NCBI RefSeq assembly: GCF_014322795.1
Contig: NZ_JAASTT010000016.1
Coordinates: 1-64,000, forward strand
Direction of reading: 5' to 3'
Origin: Paenilisteria portnoyi
GTDB taxonomy: Bacteria > Bacillota > Bacilli > Lactobacillales > Listeriaceae
DNA: 64,000 nucleotides
Shown one piece after another: positions 17,469 through 24,477 of the stretch. The position numbers were made by a program, and so were the translations under genes. Position 1 is the stretch's first letter. Each line of letters starts with the position of its first letter. The notes under the pieces are model-generated. The model had not been told where the DNA came from and did no database searches. It worked only from the letters and a program-made list of their open reading frames with translations.

Positions 17469-17846
17469 ATGTCCCCGCAAAATTTGCCACCAGACATTTC
17501 TGTGCCACTATCCCGAAAAGCGAATGATGAGCTCGCAAAAGTCGTGGCTTCACATCCAGACCGTTTTTCCGCTTTTGCCGTATTGCCAGTAGGTTCTCCC
17601 GAAGATGCGGCGCAGGAATTGAAACGCGCAGTTGAGAAGCTAGGCTTTAAAGGCGTCCTTCTAAAAGGCAACTACGACAACAACTATTTTGACGATCCAT
17701 TCTTTTTTCCTATCTTTGAAATGGCGGAAAAGCTAGACGTGCCAGTTTATTTCCATCCATCCTTTATACCTGAGGCAGTCACCCAGCAATATTTTGCAAG
17801 CGATCAATGGTCGGATGTTGTGACTGGCGTTTTTGCTTTATCTTGA
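17469..17846 (+). pseudogene. amidohydrolase internal fragment
   Basis: 125 codons matching the middle of an amidohydrolase_2 protein: PDISVPLSRKANDELAKVV, SAFAVLPVGSPEDAAQEL, GFKGVLLKGNYDNN, and the metal-ligand segment VPVYFHPSF. The N-terminal HxH region and the whole C-terminal half with the later histidines and aspartate are missing. The first codon sits next to the TetR start, a likely deletion joint. Not expected to be active. Confidence 0.7.
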
Positions 17847-17871
17847 GTATTGTCTCAACCTCTTTTCACGC

Positions 17872-18306
17872 TTATTTCACTTGCGCTTCTATAGTGTAAG
17901 GCGTTATGCCAGAGTCATTTATTTGGCGAATCTGCGTTACTTTTCCATCATCATTACATTCAAAGAAAGCCACACAGTCATAATGAACCGCTTTATGATT
18001 TGCCGCTACAAATGTACCATCTGGAAATGTAATATCTCCCGTTAATGAGCCGGTTAAACTAAAACGAGTAATGGCGATATTTCCCTCTGCATAAACTTCT
18101 TCGTCTTCAAAAACAGCATCATTAAATAGATGGGTCAGGCCTTCTAATTGTGTAAGAAAATCCTCTATCCCTTTTGCCGCAACACCATTTTGGAAAAATT
18201 CTATATCTTCGGTGACCAACTCGGCTTGTTTATCAAAAGCCCTATTATTAAAGTTTGTGTGGAATTCAACCGGTATTGCTTTTAATCTTTCTAAAGTTAA
18301 TGTCAT
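17872..18306 (-). CDS. SnoaL-like (NTF2-fold) protein
   Basis: A 144-residue cone-shaped NTF2-like protein of the SnoaL/ester cyclase group: N-terminal helix region with FNNRAFDKQAELVTEDIEFFQNG, then FLTQLEGLTHLFNDA, and late strands HYDCVAFFECNDDGKVTQIRQI. Such proteins bind small organic molecules as isomerases, cyclases or carriers. The ribosome site is AAGGAGAGATG. Divergent from the CMD-family gene with its MerR-type promoter. Substrate unknown. Confidence 0.75.
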   Translation of the reverse strand: MTLTLERLKAIPVEFHTNFNNRAFDKQAELVTEDIEFFQNGVAAKGIEDFLTQLEGLTHLFNDAVFEDEEVYAEGNIAITRFSLTGSLTGDITFPDGTFVAANHKAVHYDCVAFFECNDDGKVTQIRQINDSGITPYTIEAQVK

Positions 18307-18415
18307 GTCATCATCTCTCCTTTTAATAAAATTCTCTTTATGTTTTAATTATAAAGTATTGTCAGAAAAAAGTAAAATAATCTGCTAATAATTAGATGCA
18401 AAAAATACTTTAACA

Positions 18416-18446
18416 TTGACTTGGAGTGAACTTCATGGTTTAGACT
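18416..18446 (+). promoter_or_regulatory. MerR-type promoter, second copy
   Basis: -35 TTGACT (18416-18421) and -10 TAGACT (18441-18446) with a 19-bp spacer that contains GGAGTGAACTTC. It matches the element at 4909-4939 in layout and in most spacer bases, so both are probably targets of the same or a related MerR-family activator. Confidence 0.7.
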
Positions 18447-18481
18447 TTACATATAGAAAACAAACAAGGGAGGAATGACAA

Positions 18482-18841
18482 GTGACTGTCAATAAAACCG
18501 CACAAAAAAATCAGAATCTATTATTTCCAAATCATAAATCACTGCTGAAAGACACGAATCACGAATTTATCGGGCTTTTCGATGATTTTGCTTTTGATGA
18601 AGTTTTGCAATATACTAAATTAACGATAAAACAGCGTATGAAAGTAACGCTTGCGGCGCTGGTCACGATGGAATGTGTGAACGAGTATAAAATGATGCTA
18701 CATGCGGCTTTAAGTATTGGGGTGACTCCGATTGAAGCGAAAGAAATCGTCTACCGAGCGGTGCCTTATGTAGGACTCGGAAAAGTTTTCGATTTTTCAC
18801 AAGTAACCAATGATATTTTGCTAGAAAGAAGTATGTTTTAG
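18482..18841 (+). CDS. carboxymuconolactone decarboxylase family protein
   Basis: A 119-residue all-helical CMD/AhpD-fold protein (VTLAALVTMECVNEYKMMLHAALSIGVTPIEAKEIVYRAVPYVGLGKVF pattern, about residues 57-105). It keeps the histidine of the fold but lacks the CxxC of AhpD peroxidase partners. The start is GTG at 18482 with GGGAGGAATG upstream. Under a MerR-type promoter, as is common for CMD genes in aldehyde or electrophile responses. Exact reaction unknown. Confidence 0.8.
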   Translation: MTVNKTAQKNQNLLFPNHKSLLKDTNHEFIGLFDDFAFDEVLQYTKLTIKQRMKVTLAALVTMECVNEYKMMLHAALSIGVTPIEAKEIVYRAVPYVGLGKVFDFSQVTNDILLERSMF

Positions 18842-18886
18842 GACACGGAATTAGTTGAAAAAAAGCGCACCAGATGGAGGAGAATT

Positions 18887-19465
18887 ATGAAAAAAACACT
18901 ATACTTAATGCGTCACGGACAAACTTTATTTAACGTACGGAAAAAAATTCAAGGCTTTTGTGACGCGCCTTTAACAGAACTCGGCGTATACCAAGCAAAA
19001 GTGGCAGGAGACTATTTCAAGGACAATGGCATCACATTCAAGGCGGCTTACAGCTCCACATCCGAACGAGCTTGCGACACGCTGGAATGGATTACTGACA
19101 TGGATTACAAACGGCTCAAAGGACTAAAAGAATGGAACTTCGGCACGTTTGAGGGTGAAAGTGAGGATTTGAATCCACCATTACCGTACGGCGATTTTTT
19201 CGCAGGATTTGGCGGGGAACGTGAAATGGATTTTCGCGCACGACTTGTGGAGACGATGGACGCGATGATGAGTCAAGAAAATCACGACGTCGTTTTGGCG
19301 GTTTCTCACGGCGCCGCGTGTGCCCAATTTGCGCGAAACTGGGAAAAGACGAGCAAAATAGGAAAAATAACAGGTTTGAAAAACTGCTGTATACTGAAAT
19401 TTGAGTACGAAAATGGCGAATTTACACTTGTTGACTTTCGAAATCACGATTTTGCAAATGCCTAG
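18887..19465 (+). CDS. histidine phosphatase family protein
   Basis: A 192-residue phosphoglycerate-mutase-like phosphatase. The RHG motif LMRHGQT is at residues 8-14, the second-site arginine region SSTSERACDTLEW near 51-63, the acid region LKEWNFGTFEGE near 80-91 and the second histidine in VSHGAACAQF near 143. Probably hydrolyses a small phosphorylated metabolite. It lies 45 bp after the CMD gene on the same strand with GGAGGAGAATT; it may be cotranscribed. Confidence 0.85.
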   Translation: MKKTLYLMRHGQTLFNVRKKIQGFCDAPLTELGVYQAKVAGDYFKDNGITFKAAYSSTSERACDTLEWITDMDYKRLKGLKEWNFGTFEGESEDLNPPLPYGDFFAGFGGEREMDFRARLVETMDAMMSQENHDVVLAVSHGAACAQFARNWEKTSKIGKITGLKNCCILKFEYENGEFTLVDFRNHDFANA

Positions 19466-19517
19466 CCAATCTCTTCGCAAATTTTCCGATTTTCCGCTAT
19501 ACTAAAGAGGAGAACAC

Positions 19518-20522
19518 ATGAAGAAGGGAAGTTTTGTTATGAAGCTTGGTATTATGGGAACGAATTGGATTACAGATGCATTTGTAGAAGGCGCGATTAA
19601 CTCTGGCGAATGGGAAATGAACGCGGTTTATTCACGTACTTTGGATAAAGCCTATGCCTTTGGTGAAAAATATAAAGTGGAAAACTATTTTGACGATATC
19701 GAAATGATGGCGAGTTCAGACGTGATTGATGCGGTCTACATTGCGTCACCAAACGCGATGCATTATGAACACGCGTTACATTTTTTGCGTAATAAAAAGC
19801 ACGTCATCGTCGAAAAACCGATTTTTTCAACGGTCGCAGAATTAGAAGATGCGCATAAAGTAGCGAAGGAAAACGGCGTCTTTCTTTTCGAAGCGGCGCG
19901 TCATATCCAAGAACCAAACTTCAAAATATTGCAAGATAGCATTCAAAAAGTAGGGAAGCTTCACGGTGCAACATTGGCGTACATGAACTATTCCTCGCGC
20001 TATGACAACGTGCTTGCTGGCGAAGAACCAAATATTTTCTCGCTTAAATTTTCCGGTGGTTCGTTAGTGGATTTGGGCGTTTATCCGATGTACACGGCGG
20101 TTGCGCTGTTCGGTGTTCCAGAAAAAGCGACTTATTTTGCGACGAAACTACGCACAGGCGTTGACGGCGGCGGTCCAGTTATTTTTGAATATCCAGACTT
20201 TACGGTGACAATTTTGCAAGCTAAAATGTCGCAATCCTTCATGCCAAGCGAAATATACGGTGAAAAAGGCACGCTTGTCATCGATCCGTTGACGGGCATT
20301 CAGAGCATCCAATATGCTGATAACCACACGAAAGACATTGAAGAACTTGCGATGTCCACCATTCCAAACGATATGGAATTCGAAGCGACCGAGTTTGCCA
20401 GAATCATCAAAGAGACTGATACTTTGGCGTATGAAGACCTCGAAGACTTGAGCAAAGCGGTCCTACAAATCTCTAACGACCTGCGCCATCAAAATGGTAT
20501 TTGGTATAAAGTCGAGAAATAG
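19518..20522 (+). CDS. Gfo/Idh/MocA family oxidoreductase
   Basis: A 334-residue NAD(P)-dependent dehydrogenase. A Rossmann start (KLGIMGTNWITDAFVEGA) and the family's EKP motif (VIVEKPIFS, about residues 97-105) are present; the C-terminal domain (NIFSLKFSGGSLVDLGVYPMYTA pattern) is the sugar-binding sheet. Likely oxidises or isomerises a sugar or inositol derivative. The first ATG (19518) has AAGAGGAG at the right distance; the ATG at 19539 is a possible alternative. Confidence 0.88.
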   Translation: MKKGSFVMKLGIMGTNWITDAFVEGAINSGEWEMNAVYSRTLDKAYAFGEKYKVENYFDDIEMMASSDVIDAVYIASPNAMHYEHALHFLRNKKHVIVEKPIFSTVAELEDAHKVAKENGVFLFEAARHIQEPNFKILQDSIQKVGKLHGATLAYMNYSSRYDNVLAGEEPNIFSLKFSGGSLVDLGVYPMYTAVALFGVPEKATYFATKLRTGVDGGGPVIFEYPDFTVTILQAKMSQSFMPSEIYGEKGTLVIDPLTGIQSIQYADNHTKDIEELAMSTIPNDMEFEATEFARIIKETDTLAYEDLEDLSKAVLQISNDLRHQNGIWYKVEK

Positions 20523-20621
20523 TTTTTTGAAGCCAGATGATGCGAATTATCTGGTTTTGTTGATTCCTTGAAAACGTGGTATGATAGGGATATCGAATTT
20601 AGAGGGAAAAAGGAGTTTATT

Positions 20622-21758
20622 ATGACGACAAAAGAAGTACCTGAAATCTGGGCTGAGCAGTGGAAAGCCCACAATTATGAGGAAATGACTGAAATTCAGC
20701 AGCTTTTATACACGCCAATCAAAGAGGGCCAAGATGTTATCGCAGTTTCGCCGACAGGGACAGGGAAAACAGTAGCTTATTCGTTGCCTGCCATCGAGAA
20801 ATTGGAAGTCAAACCGCATACGCAATGGCTTATTTTGGCACCGTCTCATGAATTAGTTATGCAAATCGCGGATGTTGTTCGTTCGTGGCTACCGGCTGGT
20901 CTGAAAGTTATCGGCATCATCGGAAGTGCCAACATCAAGCGCCAAATCGACAACCTTAAAAAGAAGCCGCAAGTCATCGTCGGCTCGCCAGGTCGTGTTT
21001 TGGAACTGATTAAACAGAAGAAAATTAAGATGCATGAAGTGAAGATGATTACGCTTGACGAATGTGACCAATTGCTGATTCGTGAAAACGTTCCAACTGT
21101 GCTTGAAATCGTAAATAGCGCGATGCGTGACCGCCAATTGGTGATGGCATCGGCGACGAAACTCGAGGACCCGATGATGTTTTATCGCAACAGTGAAATC
21201 GAACCGGTTATGATTGAGGCTAAGGCCGAGGAGAGTAACGCGAACGTGAACCATCTGTATATGGATGTGGAGCAGCCGCGTGATAAAGCGATTTTGCTGC
21301 GTCGGATATCGAATGTGGAAGGTATGCACGCGCTTGTTTTTGTGAAGGATAAAATTCGGATGGACATTATTTTGGAGAAATTGCAGTATGACGGGGTTGC
21401 CGCTGCTGGAATTCACGGAGAAGTCGACAAAGAAAAGCGTAAAAAATACTTAGCGGCTTTCAAAAAAGCGGAATTGACGTATTTAGTCGTAACCGATGTT
21501 GCCGCGCGTGGTTTGGACATTCCCGATTTACCGTTCGTGATTCATTGTGACGTGGCGATGGATGCGAAACAATACACACATCGTTCTGGACGCACAGGGC
21601 GGATGGGCAAAGAAGGTACGGTGCTCTCATTTGCGAATGAACGCGAAGCCCGGACGCTGCGTCAATATCTGAAAGAATTAAACAAAGATCCGATTAAAGT
21701 TCGCTATTACGAGGGCGTCTTGACGGATGATTTTGAAACGAAAGCGAAACGTAAATAA
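20622..21758 (+). CDS. DEAD-box RNA helicase, YfmL-like
   Basis: A 378-residue minimal DEAD-box helicase without C-terminal extension. Motif I PTGTGKT, motif Ia APSHELVMQ, GSPGR, motif II DECD (variant of DEAD), motif III SAT and motif VI HRSGRTGRMG are all in order. Length and internal phrases (KKMHEVK-like KIKMHEVKMITLDECDQL) match Bacillus YfmL, implicated in ribosome assembly. The ATG at 20622 has AAAAAGGAG; the longer frame from 20568 has no family match at its N-terminus. Confidence 0.9.
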   Translation: MTTKEVPEIWAEQWKAHNYEEMTEIQQLLYTPIKEGQDVIAVSPTGTGKTVAYSLPAIEKLEVKPHTQWLILAPSHELVMQIADVVRSWLPAGLKVIGIIGSANIKRQIDNLKKKPQVIVGSPGRVLELIKQKKIKMHEVKMITLDECDQLLIRENVPTVLEIVNSAMRDRQLVMASATKLEDPMMFYRNSEIEPVMIEAKAEESNANVNHLYMDVEQPRDKAILLRRISNVEGMHALVFVKDKIRMDIILEKLQYDGVAAAGIHGEVDKEKRKKYLAAFKKAELTYLVVTDVAARGLDIPDLPFVIHCDVAMDAKQYTHRSGRTGRMGKEGTVLSFANEREARTLRQYLKELNKDPIKVRYYEGVLTDDFETKAKRK

Positions 21759-21813
21759 AAAAACCTGTAGAATGAGGCACATCCGTGTGAAATGCTCCAT
21801 TCTACAGGTTTTA
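21756..21813. terminator. bidirectional terminator
   Basis: AAAACCTGTAGAATG and CATTCTACAGGTTTT arms, a long perfect stem with T-rich flanks on both strands, between convergent genes. Its right edge overlaps the last codons of the minus-strand gene. Confidence 0.85.
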
Positions 21814-22632
21814 TTTATACTCTGAATCCGCCTTATTTCCAAATATACTATCCACATTTTCTTGAGACCACTCACCTAGCTGAAGGATTGTCGGATAACC
21901 TGAAGTGATTTTTTCATGACCCGCGATGGTATAAACGACTTTTGGCTTCAAAACATACCAAGCATAGCGCTCAGGATCACCGCTCAATGCTAAGGTATGA
22001 GACACGGATTTACCTGCTGGAACTGATGCAGTAAGTGTATAAAGATGCAATGCTGCGAGTTCTGCGGTCACGCTTTTTATGGTAACATCTTCTGATTTGT
22101 CATTATTTTGAATACCTAATGTATATTCATTCATTGCCGTCTGGACCGCGGCGCCGGTAAATTCGAGATTTGTCGGAGGTGCATCATTGTTTACATCGAA
22201 GACTATCCTGCCGATATCAACAGTTACGGATGAATCCCCTGAAATAAGTGTCATTTTCTGCGCGTTGAAAATCCCAGCTTTATTTATTGAAATATCCAAA
22301 CTTAAATAACCAAGTCCAGCTTTACCGTACTGGTTCGGCGTTTCGTTCACTTCGCCTACCTCAACTTCCACTTCACTTGCGTCAAAAATGACGGTAGAGA
22401 TTTCGCCAATACTCGAATCGCCAAATAAAAATGGCAAACTTAGCGAAAAAGTCTCGCCTTTGTGTAGGGAAATATAAGCGTTGCCTTTCAAGAAAAATGG
22501 GTTTTCAATTGTAGGTATATTGATTTTACTGGCTTCTGTTGTTTCCGTGTTTTTTGGCTCCCAAAATACCACTGAAATGACAGCCAGCGCAAGGATAAGA
22601 ATAACTGGAATCAGAAATTTGATCTTTTTCAT
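21811..22632 (-). CDS. membrane-anchored extracytoplasmic protein, unknown
   Basis: A 273-residue protein with an N-terminal hydrophobic helix (IKFLIPVILILALAVISVVF, residues 4-23) followed by a WEPKN and Thr/Glu-rich linker, so probably anchored with the body outside. No lipobox cysteine is seen. The rest is beta-rich with Ig-like alternation and no recognised family. GGGAGTG precedes the ATG. It stands alone, convergent with the helicase gene. Confidence 0.7.
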   Translation of the reverse strand: MKKIKFLIPVILILALAVISVVFWEPKNTETTEASKINIPTIENPFFLKGNAYISLHKGETFSLSLPFLFGDSSIGEISTVIFDASEVEVEVGEVNETPNQYGKAGLGYLSLDISINKAGIFNAQKMTLISGDSSVTVDIGRIVFDVNNDAPPTNLEFTGAAVQTAMNEYTLGIQNNDKSEDVTIKSVTAELAALHLYTLTASVPAGKSVSHTLALSGDPERYAWYVLKPKVVYTIAGHEKITSGYPTILQLGEWSQENVDSIFGNKADSEYK

Positions 22633-22812
22633 CGGTGTATTTTCACTCCCTTTATGTAAATCATTTACAATATCATCATACCATCCCTGGATAAACTAGT
22701 AAACTATAGTAATACCAAGTTAGAAATTTTACAAGCTAGTGTTTTTTTAGTTTGCCGAATCACCTTTGTTACAGGTATAATAAATAAGAACAATCGTGTG
22801 TAAGTGATTTCT

Positions 22813-23044
22813 AGCGCAAACGGCTGGTCTAAGCTCAAATCAGGTGCGAAAGAGGTTTATGTTGCATCTAAGTAAAAATAAAGCCGTGGCGGGCCCAGTG
22901 GCACAGTATTATACAATTGGCCCCAGGGATAATTTAAGTACGATTGCGAAGCGTTACGGAACAACCGTTACACAGTTGCAAGCTTGGAGTAACCTCAAGC
23001 TTGCCAATAAAATTGTATCTGGGCAGAAAATCCGAGTTAAATAA
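22813..23044 (+). pseudogene. SH3b-LysM cell-wall protein remnant
   Basis: Frame one (22813-22875) reads ANGWSKLKSGAKEVYVASK and stops; it is the end of a bacterial SH3 domain. A second frame then gives LSKNKAVAGP and a complete LysM domain (YYTIGPRDNLSTIAKRYGTT to SGQKIRVK) up to 23044. The frames would join as VASKYLSKNKA if 8 bp were restored between two AAGTA repeats. The catalytic domain and signal peptide are absent. A 66-codon GTG-start ORF (22844) covers the LysM part but is unlikely to be a designed gene. Confidence 0.65.
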
Positions 23045-23052
23045 TAAATTCT

Positions 23053-23083
23053 GAAGCTCTTGATTAATTTCGAGGGCTTTTTT
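23053..23083 (+). terminator. terminator after LysM remnant
   Basis: AAGCTCTTGA and TCGAGGGCTT arms with wobble pairs, followed by TTTTTA. Confidence 0.5.
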
Positions 23084-23136
23084 ATTTTGCACAATTTTGG
23101 TATAATAGTTTTTACTATATAGTAGTGGGGGTAAAT

Positions 23137-23574
23137 ATGAAAAAAACATTAGTTGTAGCTAATACAGGATTAAATTTTATCGTGTATATAAATGAGCTTT
23201 TGAAGGATTCAAAGAGCGAAATAGATAGAGCGGTATTTGAGGAGAATGTTGTTGCTTTATGGGATGAAATTTTGGCTAGTTCACTTCATTTTGATGCGGG
23301 TTTTAAACAATACATAGCAATTCAAGGAGCGAATCTAACAACTATAGCAATGAGGCTTTTAGGTAGGGAGAGAACGGAAGTAATTAGAGACTTTGACAGT
23401 TGGTGGGAGAAATCTGGAGATTACGGCATGATACATGAGGTAGAGAGTAGCCTAAATGAGGAGATTGTTTTAGAATGTAAAGAGAAGTTTATCTATGTGT
23501 TGTTTTCAGATGCCCCAAAAGGTTGTAAATTAAGCTATAAGGACTTAATAAGGATAATTGCAAAGAAAATATAG
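23137..23574 (+). CDS. hypothetical protein
   Basis: 145 residues, mixed alpha-helical, acidic, no signal peptide or membrane segment, no family recognised. Sequence runs MKKTLVVANTGLNFIVYINE at the start and YKDLIRIIAKKI at the end. AGTGGGGGT lies just upstream of the ATG at 23137; a GTG at 23125 is in frame but overlaps that site. The position between two decayed genes suggests an accessory cargo gene, possibly an immunity-type protein; this is conjecture. Confidence 0.55.
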   Translation: MKKTLVVANTGLNFIVYINELLKDSKSEIDRAVFEENVVALWDEILASSLHFDAGFKQYIAIQGANLTTIAMRLLGRERTEVIRDFDSWWEKSGDYGMIHEVESSLNEEIVLECKEKFIYVLFSDAPKGCKLSYKDLIRIIAKKI

Positions 23575-23710
23575 ACAAAAACATTACGCTTGTGTTACGA
23601 TTATATTACTACATAGGAGGGATGAAAATGAGTTGATACAGGACTAACAACAAGAAAACGGCTTAACACCAGAGCAACAGAAAGAATATGAGGAGCTTGG
23701 TATCGAGCTT

Positions 23711-24226
23711 ATGTCTGATGAAGATTACCAAAAAGCGTTAGCAGAATCCCAAAAAGAAATGGAATTTTACGATCAATTAATTGAGGATGGGGCTATCGAT
23801 CCTGAGCAAATAGATGCTATGGAAATTGATGAGGCTGTGATGCAATTAGAAAATACGAATCCGCTTTTAAGAACTACGGCTACAGGAAATGGTGGAACAT
23901 CAAGGCTTGAATGGCGCAAAACAGGCGGAGAATGGTGGGTCAAAATTACGACTAGTGTTGCTTTTGATTTTGTCGGCACAGTAGCATTGTATATGAGTGG
24001 TAAAAAGTTAGATTCAAAACCTGTTCGAGGCGCGGGCTTCGGGGGAACAAACGCTCACGGATACGCTATGTTTGCAAAACCGAAAAGCGTCAAAGCTGGA
24101 AATTGGGTTACTATTACTCTTTTTGGAGCTGCTTGGGGAGTCAAGGGGAATCTCAAAGTTAGTAAGTATACGATAAAAAACAAATATCTAATGTCTGGCG
24201 GTCCATGGGGCAAAAGTTCGTATTAA
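23711..24226 (+). CDS. hypothetical protein with decayed 5' end
   Basis: 171 codons of unknown family. An acidic helical N-part (EDYQKALAESQKEMEFYDQ) is followed by a Gly/Trp-rich beta domain (LEWRKTGGEWWVKITTSVAF... GAAWGVKGNLKVSKYTIKN). The same frame continues upstream as QQENGLTPEQQKEYEELGIEL but is closed by TAA at about 23633. A good ribosome site (AGGAGGG) with ATG at 23622 lies in another frame that stops after four codons. The gene therefore once started at 23622 and has lost its N-terminus through a frameshift plus a stop. Expression from 23711 would be weak. Confidence 0.5.
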   Translation: MSDEDYQKALAESQKEMEFYDQLIEDGAIDPEQIDAMEIDEAVMQLENTNPLLRTTATGNGGTSRLEWRKTGGEWWVKITTSVAFDFVGTVALYMSGKKLDSKPVRGAGFGGTNAHGYAMFAKPKSVKAGNWVTITLFGAAWGVKGNLKVSKYTIKNKYLMSGGPWGKSSY

Positions 24227-24266
24227 AAATATGACCTTAGCCTATGTAAGCAGGGATAATACTAAG

Positions 24267-24303
24267 AGAAAACACCAATCAGCATATGATCGGTGTTTTT
24301 ATA
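24267..24303 (+). terminator. terminator
   Basis: AAACACC and GGTGTTT arms extended by AATC/GATC-type pairing, then TTTATAT. It lies about 45 nt after the preceding stop. Confidence 0.65.
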
Positions 24304-24316
24304 TATAATCCATCTT

Positions 24317-24339
24317 TGCCCCTAGTCCGCCCCTAATAG
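24317..24339 (+). other. GCCCCTA direct repeat resembling prophage int 3' flank
   Basis: TGCCCCTAGTCCGCCCCTAA closely resembles TGCCCCTAATTGCGCCCCTAA, which follows the prophage integrase gene at 51460-51480. Such paired GCCCCTAA repeats often sit next to tyrosine integrases as arm-binding sites. Here no integrase remains; it may be a scar of an excised or deleted element. Confidence 0.35.
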
Positions 24340-24477
24340 TTTTCTAATGTAGTCCTATGTTAAAAATAACAAAAGACTTAAAACGCTACTGTACCAACAA
24401 TTGCCCTTTTATAGTGACCGCGTAGGCAACTAGATGGTATAATAGAAGAATAGAGCTTTTAGTAAGGAGTCGGGGAC

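Noticed and set aside
17234-17671. 145-codon minus-strand ORF read as one protein
   Set aside because: Its first half overlaps the amidohydrolase fragment in antisense; only the part after the GTG at 17461 is TetR sequence.
22844-23044. 66-residue LysM protein as a complete gene
   Set aside because: There is no signal peptide or proper ribosome site, and SH3b sequence lies just upstream in another frame, so it is a remnant.
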